DNA of 64,000 bases from Triatoma infestans (taxonomy: Eukaryota; Arthropoda; Insecta; Hemiptera; Reduviidae). Below the pieces are notes generated by a model, which worked only from the letters and a program-made list of their open reading frames with translations, ran no database searches and had not been told where the DNA came from. The stretch's first letter is position 1. Every line of letters starts with the position of its first letter. The position numbers were made by a program, and so were the translations under genes. Below, one piece after another: positions 11,836 through 23,444 of this stretch. The stretch is from NCBI GenBank assembly GCA_011037195.1, contig JAAEAF010002320.1, forward strand, positions 62,001 to 126,000, given 5' to 3'.

Positions 11836-11957
11836 AGTTGTCATATTAAAGACAAATACCGTTTGATTTTTTGTTTTTAATGTTTTTTTTTAATTTAATA
11901 TAAAAAAAATAAAAAATATATAAAATCAAACGGTATCTGTCATATGACAGTTGTTAC
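11836..11957. repeat. Short terminal-inverted-repeat (MITE-like) hairpin
   Basis: Arms at 11836-11875 and 11917-11957 are inverted copies built on 'ataccgtttgatttt' and 'aaaatcaaacggtat' with the flanking 'gtcatat'. The centre is A/T-rich and there is no coding sequence. It could be a MITE or a chance-surviving hairpin of a larger element; no clear TSD. Confidence 0.6.
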
Positions 11958-12379
11958 TTGCGTATAATAGGTTTTTTAAGTTTTTCACCCACCCACTGCC
12001 GTCCTAATCACTAATTACCATCCCACTATTACACCGCTATGAGAAAACGTTCGTTCCGTTTTTCATGTGAGAAAAGTTCAGTTTTTACCAAATAGGTGGC
12101 CTCCCAAAAAATGTATTCTACGTTAAAACTTTCTCATACTGCTGTTAAATTTTCCAAATACTTTTATTTTGAAATAAATACATGATTCTTTCAGATTATG
12201 TAGACTAATTTTATGATCATATGGTGTATTTAATGAACTAGTGTCTTCCCAACTTAACAACCATTTACATCGGGTCACTCATAACGAGTCATCTTAATTT
12301 CATTATCCAACATTTTTACAAAAATAATATTGAAATTCATTTCATGATAGCACGTGCTTACTAACCAGACAGAATAAAC

Positions 12380-12764
12380 TTCTTACTTTCCCTTACTCCT
12401 TTAGAAACCGGAAGTATTGCGATCGTGTCCAATTTTTGAAATTGATTTTTAACCGGAAATACATTTTTTAAGTTCTCTTGTGGTCAAAAAAAGTTTTTAG
12501 CTAATGGTGAGTGTGTATGTGTATGAAAGAGAGAAAGAGTGGAGAGTTTGGTTATGGGAAAAACAGGTCAAAAATATTCTATTTAGGACACATACACGAC
12601 TGTATCTGCCACGAAGATTTCATGCAAAATCCATCAATCGAAAGTGGGATTTTACTCAATGTTCTTATTCCCAGTAGGAGAACTACAGGAAATAGATGTT
12701 CTGGGGTCCCTTGAATACGAAAAAAATGTTTTTACCGAATAGCCTGTATGAGTACGTGTGTTTT
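12380..12764 (+). repeat. Dispersed R-module repeat
   Basis: Contains 'aaccggaaatacattttt', 'gcgatcgtg', 'cacgaagatttc' and 'tttttaccgaatag', which recur in both orientations through the window (13540-14160, 14990-15260 inverted, 24790-24960, 25470-26160, 36800-37080, 55680-56300). Diverged and non-coding. The open frame 12511-12714 within it has no conserved counterpart. Confidence 0.65.
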
Positions 12765-12774
12765 ACAGAAACTA

Positions 12775-13508
12775 GATTAGATTAGATTAAAAACGGTGGG
12801 AGGGGGGCGAGCCTCATTTCACTGCGACCTGCAAGTCGAGGTCTATTGTGGATCCCCTTAAATTATAGCACAACCCCCAGCTTTGCCCTCCTAATCAATC
12901 CTAGCAAAGCTGAGAGCGGCTCCGTCATGAAGCTTCTAGCTTCGGGATTGCCTGTCCCAATTGAAGAAACCTAATCCTCGCCAGGCCAGGCACACTCACA
13001 AAGGATCTGCGCCGGGGTTTCTTCCTCTACCTTGCAGAATCGGCATACCGCACTCTCTGGAATTTGTAGATGGTGCATGTGTCTGTTCAGCCTACAATTA
13101 CGACAATTAGTAGACCCACAATTAGCCTTATATCCCTTCGGGTATGGCTCAGTAGATCTCTAGTAAATTTAAGCAAATATCTTTTGATGAAGAGCTTTGC
13201 CTGCTGTTCTCTCCCACCAACCCAGATGCTGTTCTTCTATCCAATCCCTGATAGAAGTTTGAATAAGGCTCCTGGACAAGCCGCAGAAGGGTTCGGGGCC
13301 TATAAAGGTTTCCTGCGAACCCTCCCTCGCTGGAGAATCCGCCCTCTCATTACCCAGAAACCCTGCATATCCTGGCACCCAGGCGAGTATCAATTTATTC
13401 CTCGTACCCACCACGGTGAGGGCCAGTAGGCAATCTCACACCAGTCTGGAGACTAGTTGGTGTGAGGAAAGTGCCTTCAGGGCTGCCTGACTGTCGAAGT
13501 ATATGGCC
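12775..13508 (-). mobile_element. LOA/R1-like LINE fragment, 5'-truncated insertion
   Basis: Bounded by a 10-bp TSD acagaaacta (12765-12774 and 13509-13518). On the minus strand it begins inside the RNase H domain and ends in a (TAATC)n tail (12775-12794). It landed inside R-module repeat DNA, whose related units flank it on both sides. Confidence 0.85.
12940..13508 (-). pseudogene. RNase H and C-terminal finger of a LOA/R1-like ORF2
   Basis: On the minus strand: IYFDSQAALKAL near the truncated start, then the RNase H core LAWVPGYAGFLGNERAD (13330-13400), the family word GPEPFCG and a C-terminal CRFCKVEEETPAQ...CECAW finger near 13000-13060. The same CRxCxEEEE finger occurs at 47290-47330 and at 35708-35740, so the three are one family. 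A frameshift splits the RNase H start, and stop codons follow 13169 before the finger. LOA-clade ORF2 proteins carry RNase H; it would remove RNA from the cDNA hybrid. Confidence 0.85.
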
Positions 13509-13539
13509 ACAGAAACTAACAAAAAGGAAAAGTTGTAGG

Positions 13540-14160
13540 AAGCTCAAACTTTGTATTCCGTTTAGGTACTACCACCGTATCAGAACACGAAGATTTCGGG
13601 TAAAATCCATCAACCAAATGTGCAACTTTGCGAAATATTTTTTTCGGGTTTTTCTCAAAATCAGCTCCAATGATTTTCTTTAAACTTCATATCTTATCTA
13701 CGATCCTAAATATCTGTTACTCTTATTTATATCCTTTCCCGGGAAAATTGACATTTTTCCGGGAACATTAGCGTTATGCTTTCCGCTGTAGTATCCAATT
13801 TAATTGTTTTACCACCTACATATTATTAATGCCCAAAAAAGTATAGATTAAATTCTAAATCTGAAGAAAATCGATTAACCGGAAATGCACTTATACAGAA
13901 TATTTTTTTGGAATTTTCTTGTAAACGGTTACTATGATTTTCATTAAACTTGGAATGCTAGCTGCTTAGTTAGAAACGTACCACTTTTATTTGAAACATT
14001 TTTCTGAGGAAATTGATTTTAGAGGGAATTGGGGGTCTGCCAGTTACTTAAATTTAAATTCACAAGCATTGTTAGTTTTGGCATAGAGCGTTACATAAGG
14101 TCGCTTAAGTATACATGTAAAATCACCGTCACTATTTTTATGAACAGCCCAACTAACATA
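13540..14160 (+). repeat. Dispersed R-module repeat, tandem-like units
   Basis: At least two successive related units: 'tccaatgattttctttaaac' near 13660 and 'actatgattttcattaaac' near 13935, each preceded by 'accggaaat'-type sequence and followed by 'cttttatttgaaacatttttctg'-type sequence. The end ('gttagttttggcatagagcg', 'cataaggtcgctta') matches 56035-56080. Confidence 0.7.
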
Positions 14161-14332
14161 CTTTATTACATACATTACTGCTAACCAAATACATAGACGA
14201 TCTACTAATTATAATAAACAAGAAATAAAATATCTACTTAACTAAGCATAAAGACAGTATTCTCATTTTCAAAAGAAAGGAACTATTATATTCAATGTGA
14301 TGCTCATGCATTGAAGATATGGATGGAGGAGG

Positions 14333-14554
14333 ATGAAATTAATGAGCTATTGGTATAACAAGATGAAGAGCTTAGTAATTAAGGGTTTGATTGCTTTGAA
14401 TATTGAGCATGCGTTAGAAGATGGACCTGCTGCACCCGATATGGCTAGAGAAGAAAAAAAGCTAACGACGAGATATATTTCAGAAGCGATGCAACTCGTT
14501 TCACAGGCAATGGAGATATTTTCAGATAATGATCGTGACATGGATAGTACCTGA
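14333..14554 (+). CDS. Small unrecognised open frame
   Basis: 73 codons in locally less biased sequence, ending in an acidic helix-like tail (SEAMQLVSQAMEIFSDND). Amphipathic helices ending in acidic tails occur at the C terminus of some pogo/jerky-type transposases, but no catalytic motif is present and I cannot assign it. Upstream (14290-14332) is in an AT-rich context without promoter signals. It may be chance. Confidence 0.25.
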   Translation: MKLMSYWYNKMKSLVIKGLIALNIEHALEDGPAAPDMAREEKKLTTRYISEAMQLVSQAMEIFSDNDRDMDST

Positions 14555-14989
14555 TGCTATAAATTGTTACAAAGAAATATATTTAGAAAAGAAAAACGAT
14601 AAAAATACAGCAAACATTGAATATTTTTTTAACAAAACGACAACCAAATCAGTCCTTAATGATAGAATCTACAAGTTCGGAATAAAAAAAAATTAAATAT
14701 CAAATAAAAAAATTATAACTTTTGTAGAATTCGTTGAATTATTTTTTGTTATATTTAATATAGATTCTTTATCTTATTATGAATTAAAAACTTTTGTTGC
14801 AATAAATATATGTGTTATTATTACTAATAATAATTTGGATTTTACATGCAATAATTACCAAAAAACTTGTAGAAATATATGGGAAAAAGTGGTTTCGATT
14901 TGCGTCGTCTTTCTCTGGTCCCAATTAACTATGCAAATCGGGGTCTGGGTGTATATAAAGTTTAAAAAAAATCGTGAAAAATTGAGAAA

Positions 14990-15260
14990 ATTCAGAAATG
15001 TTGCACTTCCGGTTGATATTTTTCACGCGAAATCTTCATGTCAGACGTGGTAGAAGTATCTGACCGGAATACCAAATTTGAACTATCTGTGATTTTTTAT
15101 TTTTGGGATACCAAATGTTTGTTCACACATCCATATACATAAGAGACTATTCGCTAAAAACATTTTTTCGTATTCAGGGGACCTCAAAGTGTATTTCCGG
15201 TTAAAACTCATTTTCGAAAATTTCAACACATTCGTATGCATAACTTCCTCTTACTAGGTA
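14990..15260 (-). repeat. Dispersed R-module repeat, inverted
   Basis: On the minus strand it reads 'gaatacgaaaaaatgttttt', '.gcgaatag' and 'atgaagatttcgcg', matching 12600-12764. AT-rich and non-coding. Confidence 0.6.
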
Positions 15261-15749
15261 TAAGAGAATCTAATAATATAATAATAATAATAATACAGTA
15301 ATAAACTAGCGCGACTATTTTGTTAAATTTTTCTCAAATTTACGATTCTTCTTGTTCGCTTTTTTTAATGTATTTTATTTTCATAAAGAATTTGAAATAT
15401 TTTTTGCAAACCATTTATACAGTTTTTTTACGAAATATTATTCATCGACATTACGTGTATTATTTGGAATTGTTTCAACTCCTCTATAACAATAATGGAA
15501 TTTGTACACTATTAATAATTTTTTGTGTAAAATAAAGCTTTATTTTTAGTGGATGGTGCGACTTTTGTTAAACTTTCCATTGTTCATCAGTGCATAATAT
15601 AGATATTTATATGAATCTGGAATATTGAATTAGGGGACATATTGAATTGGCTATTGAACAGAATATCTAAGTAATACTGAGTTAAATGATTATTAATTAG
15701 GAATTAAAATAAATTAAAAAAATAATAAAATTAAAAATTAATAAAACAA

Positions 15750-15890
15750 TGAAGCAATAAAACTTTTATTACTCACGTCTTCATTTTGATGAGGCGTAAT
15801 TTACATTGACTAAATTTCATCCTATATAAATAAAAATCCCACTATTCCAATATTCATAATTTGCACAGCTTGTGGCGTCACTAGAATGAA
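15750..15890 (+). repeat. Dispersed repeat V (copy 1)
   Basis: Shares 'ttattactcacgtcttcat', 'gactaaatttcatcct' and 'tttgcacagcttgt' in order with 43680-43815. No coding signal. Confidence 0.65.
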
Positions 15891-16219
15891 TGGAAATATT
15901 ACTGTGACCTTAATGTTTCCACAATGAATTCTCAGTAGAAATGAAATATATGTGAGATGATTTACGTCCGAGATTTATAGAAATTAATCTGTTTAATATG
16001 TGCGTGTTTATATAAGTATTCAAAAATTTACACACTATAATATTATAAACTCTATTATATTATAGATCCACAAGTAGATACATAAAATTTCCAAGTAAAA
16101 AATAAATAAATAAATAAATAACCAAAAATAAGATTTATGCTACAAATTACGTTTATTTTATTTCCGAAATCTGAATCAAAAATTGAATAATCCAATTTAT
16201 ACTGAATGTTCTCCTAGTA

Positions 16220-16440
16220 AGTGGAAGTATTGTGACGGTAACAATTTTTCGAAATTCAGTTTCCACCGGAAACCGGTTCCACAGGATCTTGAAAAAGAGA
16301 CTTCAAAACTTGTATTTACAGTGAAAACTCAATTTGGAAAACTTGTATAGCGATCGCAATAATTTCCTCTAAGTGAAAACAAAAAATGTAAATGATACTT
16401 TTTTTGTAAAATGCAACTGGAAAAAATTCAATTAGTTTCC
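16220..16440 (+). repeat. R-module-like sequence
   Basis: Contains 'gtggaagtattgtgacgg', 'ttttcgaaattcagtttcc' and 'ccggaaaccgg', resembling 12405-12450 and 24830-24860. Diverged, so a tentative family member. Confidence 0.4.
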
Positions 16441-16443
16441 ATA

Positions 16444-16686
16444 GGAAAGGGAGTAGCTAAGTCGTTAGCATACTGGACTCCCACGCGGAGGACCCGGGTT
16501 AGAGTCTATCTGTGCTGCTCTTAGATTCTTTCTTCCTAGGAGCCTCTACAGCTCACTGTTTGGTGATGGACAGTGTTGTCTGTAACAACAGAACACTGTC
16601 CCTAGGCCGGCAGTGCACTGAGAAGGCTCAGGGCGTCATTGATCATAGATGTTGACGTGCGCCTTAAATTAAAAAAAAAAAAAAAT
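16444..16686 (+). mobile_element. SINE-1 copy, near full length
   Basis: tRNA-like head (A-box region 16451-16475, B-box region 16488-16505 'gacccgggttagagtc'), body with 'gacagtgttgtctgtaac', 'ggcagtgcactgagaagg' and an A-run tail (16670-16685). Head drift at 'gtcgttagcatactgg' suggests it is not recent. Confidence 0.82.
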
Positions 16687-17264
16687 AGTTGACAATTGAA
16701 AGCAAAACAACATTAGATTTTTAGGTATTTTGTATGAAGTAGTGTTCTATTTAAAGAGTGCTAATATTAATGATGTATAAGGTATTGATTGCCAGCAGAC
16801 AAATTAAGAAATGTAATCAGTAAAAGGATATTTACTGTAATATAAATACTAGTAAATTAACATACAAACCAATAACAAAGCATAATTAAATAACATTTAT
16901 GACCTCAAATAATACATTTGTGTAAAAGATGTGTATTATTTCTTTATTCTGTGGATGTAGGTGTACAAACAGATCTCGGGCTGTGTCAGACCGCAGAGTA
17001 TTCAAGGATATTTATGAATAGCGTTTATTTAATACCACCATGTAGTATGTAAATGCATCTTTGTAAACAGAAAGAGAAAAAGAAATCAAATGTATATGAA
17101 CAACAGAATGTATATTTAGCTTTAAATTTTGTAAACCATGTGTATTTTCATTATACCAGTGTACATCGAATCTACATAATATCTACATAATATCACACAT
17201 ACATAATACCTACATAATATCTACATAATAGATATATATATATACTTGTTTGTCTTAAAATAAT

Positions 17265-17503
17265 TTTTTTTTTTTTTTATCTAAGGCGCCTCAACATCTG
17301 TGGTCATTTGCACCCGGAGCCTTCTCAGTGCACTGCCAGCCTCCGGAGTGTTTTCTCGTTACAGACAACCCTGTCCATCACCGGAGAGTGAGCTGTAGGG
17401 GCTCCTAGGAAGAGAAAATCTAAGGGCAGCACGGATGGATTCGAACCTGTGATCTCCGCGTTGCTAGTCCAGCGCGCTACTACTGAGCTAATCCCTTCCC
17501 TCA
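17265..17503 (-). mobile_element. SINE-1 copy, full length
   Basis: The best copy. On the minus strand it runs from the head 'gggattagctcagtagtagcg' region (A box) through a B box 'aggttcgaatcc' to the body and a poly-A tail of about 15 (T run 17265-17279). A 9-bp TSD taaaataat lies at 17256-17264 and 17504-17512. It sits directly at the left edge of the BEL/Pao remnant. This copy defines the family at about 225 bp plus tail. Confidence 0.9.
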
Positions 17504-17512
17504 TAAAATAAT

Positions 17513-18270
17513 GAAATGATTCCAATCTTTCACCTCCAGCCCTCTTATGCGCTAATACGCATGTTGCTCCTTTACACACTTTAACTATTCCACGATTGGA
17601 ATGCGCAGAGCACATTCACTAGCATCAGTTGCCGCACATTACCTGAACTTATTTTCTTCCGTATTAACTATTACGAGCGTCCATCTCTGGACCGGTTCGC
17701 AGATTGTTCTGCATTGGGTACAACTACCAACTCATAAGTTCAAGGTTTTCGTTTCAAATCGGGTATCATAGATCCATGATTGGGTGCCACTGCCATTTGG
17801 CATTATGTACCAACTGCCCACTATCCGTCTGACATTGCCTCCAGAGGCTGCAATGCCTCTACACTTCTAAATAGCACAGTATGTTGGCGATGCCCACCAT
17901 GGTTGCCTATGCCCAGTTCAAGGCCTAACATTGCCCCCTTGGCTCTTCCGCATTCCGTACTCTTCGAAGTTTTCACACCAAGCTGAATGCGCTACTGTAT
18001 TTCCGGACCTATGTGTTAAACCTTTTGATCGCATTTCATCTTGGAGCTTATTGCTCCGTGTAGTCAAGTCAATTCTTTCCTTGAAGTCCAAAATCAGGGG
18101 GTATCTTCACCCGGCATTAAGACACATGAAAACTGCGATTTGTTTTTATATTCAAAGGACTAAATTCGTGAAGGATATCTCTGCCTCAAGGTCAGGACGG
18201 TCCTGTTCTGCCGGACTAGAGCGTTTAACTCCTTTTTTTCATTCCCTTGGGCTAGTCTGAGTAGAGTCGG
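17513..18270 (+). pseudogene. BEL/Pao retrotransposon pol remnant (RNase H to integrase linker)
   Basis: Diagnostic BEL/Pao words appear in order but in different frames: LTIPRLE (about 17579), VHLWTGSQIVLHWV (about 17682, RNase H), WHYVPTAHYPSDIASRGC (about 17800), PPWL, then FDRISSWSLLLRVVKSIL (about 18027) and a GLERLTPFFHSLGLV-like stretch ending near 18255. It is broken by several frameshifts and stops. These segments join RNase H to the integrase N terminus in BEL/Pao polyproteins. LTRs, RT and the integrase core were not found, so it is a decayed internal fragment. Confidence 0.85.
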
Positions 18271-19107
18271 TTTTGTGTATGCTCATTATCTTGTTACTCA
18301 CCTCCCTGTAGCCACAGAGCTATACTTGAGCTCTGCTCATCTATTTCATTTTACTTAGGCTTAGGCCTTGCTTTTGCATGTCTCTTATATTTAGCGCCAT
18401 GCGCTCTGATTAAAGTGTCCTTTCCTTTCCGACACCCAGTGTCGCATATTTCTACGCGAATTGATAATAGAGGGGACAGTTAATTGTGGGAGCCCCTTGC
18501 TCGATTTGAAATCTGACTGGTCACACGGTTGATCCAGTTATATTTCTTAATATTCTTTTTATATGAGAAATCTTGCTTTTTTTTATTAGTTTTATACTAA
18601 AGTACAATTAGGGCCTCGCACAATACTTGGAAAAAGGATTATGTTGTCTAATATGTGTGATCAAATAAGCCGCATTACTCTCATTGGGTGGATCCATCTC
18701 AGTGAATTTAGTTCTGTTCCAAGTGTTAAGGCTAACACTACTAGTTCTGTTTCAAGTGCCATACTGTACTAGTGGTTTTTGCTCCTGGCCACTGACGTCA
18801 TCTAGAACAATCAGCACATGCTTTCTCGATCGGAAACCAACTCTATTGCAGCTCCAAGCAGCTAATTCTTACATTTGAATCTAATTTTATTGAAGACATC
18901 TCGTCTCAAATACTTTCAAGAGGAGTTACTGCAACTTCGAATCAATCATTTATCAGGTTGGGACGCCAGGCTGGGGTATGAAAAATAGTTACTTGATCCT
19001 CTACCATCCAAATTTCCTCTAATTATTATTATTATTATTGCCAACATTTACCTTAACTTCTTGCTTTACTAGCGGAGGACTTGGCATCCTTAAAGGTGCA
19101 TCTTACA
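18271..19107. other. No gene recognised
   Basis: May contain further BEL/Pao decay near 18271-18480, but no motif was convincing. There is an ATT microsatellite at 19024-19039. Confidence 0.35.
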
Positions 19108-19861
19108 AGATTGCATACCTTACTGTAATAATTAGCTCAATTGGACAATCCAATTTGTATCACTGACAACTTCAAGTGCAGTGTAATTCATGATTTAATG
19201 TTTTAGATTAACTTATTTAAGGAACTAGTACCAGTTGAATTTAATAGCTGAATAACGCAGCCTTACTCGACAGTGTGGCCAGTCAGATATAGCACTTTTA
19301 TCGCACTTCTCGTGCCATGGGAATCATCACATCCAGGTATTTCTTTTAGTTAACTAAACTCTTTTGCATGTGCTACATAAGCTTTCGCTAGCACCTATCT
19401 CAAGGTGTATAATTCTACCATATGATCCTTAATTGGACCTGTTACTTATCAAAAGATATTGTGGCAGTTCAAATACATTATTCCTTTTTGTAGTGATTCA
19501 TAAAGGTGTATTTTCTTTTATTAACATTGCTCTGTTCTTTGTTTAGAGCTGGTCCTCCATTGATTGGAAGCTGGATCGTGGGGCTTGTGCCCGCATTCAT
19601 AGCTTCAGACGCCAGTACCTAGGATTCGCATGTGGTCTACATTACTATCCAGGCCATTACCAGTGCGTTGCACATCAACGTTGCCCGCTGAATGCCAGGA
19701 ATCGGATTATCACAGAAATTTGCGTGTAGTGACGGAAATAAATGTACAGTTCAATAGAAACGATCAGAACTTATTCTTATTACCCCGTCCACCTGAATCC
19801 CATTTTTTAGCAAGTGGAATGATTTCAGTAAATGTTCCGCAAGGAATATTATAAAATTTAG

Positions 19862-19937
19862 CAGTTATACCGTGACTCGCAATGGGGACCTCCCAGTTAC
19901 AAGTTCATGCTAATAACCACTACACCAAGCCGCCTCT
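19862..19937 (-). mobile_element. tRNA-derived SINE head (SINE-3)
   Basis: On the minus strand 'gaggcggcttggtgtagtgg' gives an A-box-like element and 'aggtccccattgcgagtc' a B-box-like one. The second copy at 63410-63486 differs by several bases. It is embedded in duplication S. Not a functional tRNA: no CCA-side stem closes. Confidence 0.55.
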
Positions 19938-20048
19938 AGATAAATTTATATAATAAATAAGGAAGCCGCAATATAACTTATATAAAATATTTATAGGCAA
20001 TATATAAAATTTGTTCTTCTAACACAAAATTTACAAAATATTTAAACT

Positions 20049-20283
20049 TTGGCACAACAGCCGATGGAGAGCAAAGTCTCGCCAAAAGGCGATTTTTATT
20101 GTAAGGCATATGGGTCCCACCGCCGTTTATTTTGGCCTTCACTACCTAGATTCACTACAAACTGTTACTCCCCTGTTTTATTCACAATGCTGAGTCAAGG
20201 CCGTTTTTGCCTTCACGGGAATGGAACCCCGAACTCTCCGCACCAAAGATGAGTGTACTATCCAATAAATCAACCTGAGTGAG
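20049..20283 (-). mobile_element. SINE-2 copy
   Basis: On the minus strand it matches the SINE at 27413-27662: a tRNA-like head at the right end (20210-20275), a body containing 'aaacggcggtggga', and the 3' end 'ctccatcggctgttgtgcc'. The family is tRNA-derived and distinct from SINE-1. Confidence 0.75.
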
Positions 20284-20470
20284 GGAAATTATGTTTAATA
20301 TTATGTACATACCAAAACCATACAGGTTTTTGTAAGTTTGTCGCAACTTTCCCTTAAATATAATTTTCTTTAAAAAACTTTTTTCTTTTTTCTTTTTATT
20401 ATATTAATGAAGATCATTCATTTTTCTTTGAAATGTTTTTTGAGAAAATTGTTTGAAGCAGATTGAAATT

Positions 20471-21500
20471 ATGAAATTATATTAAATATAGTTAATTAAT
20501 GCAACCCCTCATACAATTAGTCAGGCCAAATAACCTCACATGTGAGGCTCGAGGAATCTTATTATTAATAGTGAAACTGTAGATGACTATCAAACATAAT
20601 CCATTAACATAACGCAGTCTATCATACTTAACGGCTCCAATAAGAATTGTCATTGAAATTAGATACTTACACTAAAGTATGTCCACAGGTCTAATTAAAC
20701 AAGAACTGGCGAATCACAAACACGTGACCAGCAATTACTCCAATGATTCATCCAGTTACTAAATGAATACTGCCTCACTTTTTCGTTGATTTGAAGTCCA
20801 GTAATAATAAAAAAGTTTAAAAAAATATGTTAATTGACTTATTGTGCTACAAAAAATAGGAAAATTATTTTGCTATTTTATTATGCTTGTGTTTCTTTCA
20901 CAATGGAGTTGTCCAGTGATATTGTCTTGCACTAACGGTTTGTATTTGAGATTTGCTCCCTTTTGCCAGCCTAAGTACAAATTTCCTTTAAATTTAATAT
21001 TTTAAAATATATTATTTTCTATTTCTTGTTCCATCACAGTTATTAGGCGAATATTTTACTTTCAAATACGTCCTCGCCAGTCCATTCTATTGAACATCCT
21101 TGGGCCAAATCTTGGACCAAAAGCAGCATTATTTTCACTCCTATTTCCCACATCCTTACATTCAACACACTATAGAAGCTAATAAGGAGGAACTAGACGT
21201 ATCTTTACTCTTTCCCTTCTCCTAAAGCATTCACTTCCACCCATGTCTAGTAGGCCACTACTAACCTTCCTAGGTAAAAGAGTTCCGGATGTGGATCTAT
21301 AACAGCCCATCACTAGCAATATCTTCCTCAAACCATGTACAGTTCTAGTTACATGAACTATCCTTCTCTGGAAATTCTCTACCATTAGATTCAGAAATCC
21401 TCGCCAAAAAAAAAAAAAAACATTTATCAACCCCATCCTAGAGACAATATACGAGATATTGCCTCTTCCATTTCTTGTAGAAATTGTGGAGATCCTAAAA
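20471..21500. other. No gene recognised
   Basis: Mostly AT-rich. The minus-strand frame 21179-21436 has no motif I recognise. Nothing else to report. Confidence 0.35.
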
Positions 21501-21514
21501 GTAATATCTAACTA

Positions 21515-21820
21515 TGGAAGATTCTTCTCGACCGTTGCTTGTATGAAGGAAAAGGATCGTGAGTTTCGGTCTTTTTTTGAAAAAAAATAAAAAAAAACTT
21601 AAATTCTTGCCAACGTTTCGTCAAATATATTGTCTTTTTCAAGGCATAAAAAATAAAAAAAAAATAAAAACTATTAAATAATCTTTAAAACATATCAAAA
21701 CTTGAAAACTTATGTATAATTTTGTAAATAAAAAGTTGAAAACGCCTCAACAACACAGAGAATAGTGAACAAAAAAAAAATCAAAAAATCAAAGACTGAA
21801 ACTCACGATCCTTTTCCTTC
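21515..21820. mobile_element. PLE-type foldback element, family X copy 1
   Basis: A perfect 14-bp TSD gtaatatctaacta lies at 21501-21514 and 21821-21834. The ends are inverted ('gaaggaaaaggatcgtgag' at about 21545 and its complement at 21801-21820). The left arm has a hammerhead-like motif. Closely related to 26686-27230. No coding sequence. The left end carries an extra 'ggaagattcttctcgaccg' segment that the right end lacks. Confidence 0.85.
21609..21645 (-). ncRNA. Hammerhead-like motif, variant core
   Basis: On the minus strand: stem I GCC, core UUGAAAA, one A, a GACA/UGAC stem II with an AU loop, then GAAA, CGUU and GGC closing stem I. Compared with CUGANGA the core has U for C3 and A for G8. 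Stem II has one mismatch in this copy (UGAC for UGUC). Catalysis is uncertain. Confidence 0.5.
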
Positions 21821-21834
21821 GTAATATCTAACTA

Positions 21835-23127
21835 CCCATTCGGTTTCTGTAACTGTCACTCCACAATCCAGCAGAGCCGCCGGGCCCATTGCAACTTCAC
21901 TTGAAAACTGAGCAGTTTTGCGCAAGGATATCCTTACATATTTCGCAGCTTATGGCACGAAGATCTTCTGTGTGAACTTAAACGAATCCTACCTACCACT
22001 CACTAACCTTTCTCAACTCCTTCTATATTTCCGAGCGGCGCTTACATGTAATTGAATGTTCTCTATACACCATTTCTGCTGGAGAACTAGAAGAAAATGT
22101 CATAGCACTTCTGCTATAGACGTCCGACTTAAGAGTTTATTTATTTGAAATTTACAAATCCAGGGCTATAAAGAACTGGCAACTAGTCAATAAGCTGACT
22201 ATACAAGTGGCGTGAACTGAGTCATTTCAATTCACCCAATGGAATCTCTGTTAAATATGATGTGCTTACTGATCTCCATCGCTGAGAGAATCACGCAGCC
22301 AGCGCCGTCTCTGGGACGTCACTGGAATTGACAGGAAATGTCAAAAATGAAAGCTGCTTGATTAGTGGATTGAGATGACCTGATAGCAAAGAGAGTCCTT
22401 CTGAGTCAAGCTTAGCATTGGCTGAGATGTTAAATCTTCTGTGGCTAATCTTTGAGAAGAAACTCAAAGCCCATATCTGGCGAGGCATTGCAGTGATTGC
22501 ATTGAAGAATTAAACAATAATTTTTTTTCTTTTGTCTCCTACTCCATGATTAATTCAAATTTAAATTAACCACTAACTATTGATCCAAAAATAAGTAGTA
22601 AGCTTTAGGTTAATGGATGAGTGTCGTTTGGTAAAGGAAGCTTTAAACAGACCTTACAGATTGGATAAAATATGTTTAAAAGAAGTAATATTAATTTTTG
22701 AAAATTATTTAAAAAATTAATTAATAACAGTAACAATTATGATCTTGAAACTGTAAAAAAATGTAATAAAAAAATATTTGTTGAGTTTTGGCGTGTAATA
22801 GGAAGATTCCAATTTAAGAGAAATATTGATTGATCTATTGCTATAGTTGAATGAGAATAATTTTATAATTCTACATTTTCTCTTCTTACTGATCTTATTA
22901 CTGGAAAAAAGAACTGAGGTTCTGATGGAACTGTCACGTTACCATTAAACGAAACAATTTTTAACAAATTACAATTAGCACTTCTTATAAATGATGAGAT
23001 CACTTTGCTGCAAAAGAAGTGTTTGTCGATCACTGATAGTTACTTATGACGCACAACTATAGGCATAGGAATTTGTAAATGAGAAATCATTGCTGGAAAA
23101 GATATTTACGTCCAACTTTAGCAGACT
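21835..23127. other. No gene recognised
   Basis: A less AT-rich portion (21840-22500) holds a 65-codon minus-strand frame (22291-22488) with no recognised domain; it could be a decayed coding scrap. The remainder is AT-rich. Confidence 0.35.
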
Positions 23128-23171
23128 TTAAAGTGGAGTCCAACGCTCTAACCACTTAGCTAATCCCTCCC
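23128..23171 (-). mobile_element. SINE-1 head fragment
   Basis: The minus strand reads 'gggagggattagctaagtgg' followed by a tRNA-like 'ttagagcgttggactcc', matching the SINE-1 head. The body is missing. Confidence 0.6.
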
Positions 23172-23444
23172 CTTATATTCTAATATACTCCAGTGTCTTA
23201 AAATTGGGAATTAGATTCATCATTCCAAGTTTGAAGAAAATTTTCTATTCAAATTGTGTTAATTGCTATAATCGAATGTCGTATGTGAGATTTTCACACT
23301 AGAATTTACCCATTCATTAGCCCACACCACTGTCATGATTGAGGGCCATTAATACATTAAAATATAAAAAACCCAAATATGCAAATAAAGTATAGGTATC
23401 ATTTATATTCAAATTTAACATTTTCAACCAAATTAACCTTTCTT

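Larger units (their letters stand above)
19108..20470 (+). repeat. Duplication S, copy 1
   Basis: Long direct repeat of 60178-60910 plus 63400-64000. Shared landmarks in order: 'caattggacaatccaatt', 'actagtaccagtt', 'ggccagtcagatatagcac', 'agagctggtcctccattgatt', 'gacgccagtacctagga', 'ccgtccacctgaatccca', 'tagcagttatac' and then a SINE-2 copy. Copy 1 lacks about 150-200 bp present in copy 2 near the PLE insertion. Non-coding as far as I can see; the frame at 19630-19854 is not conserved. Confidence 0.85.

Noticed and set aside
12775..12794. Telomere-type repeat
   Set aside because: The unit is GATTA, not TTAGG, only about three copies, and it is the 3' tail of a LINE with a TSD.
13070..13429. 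Plus-strand 119-codon frame
   Set aside because: Antisense shadow of the LOA RNase H on the minus strand.
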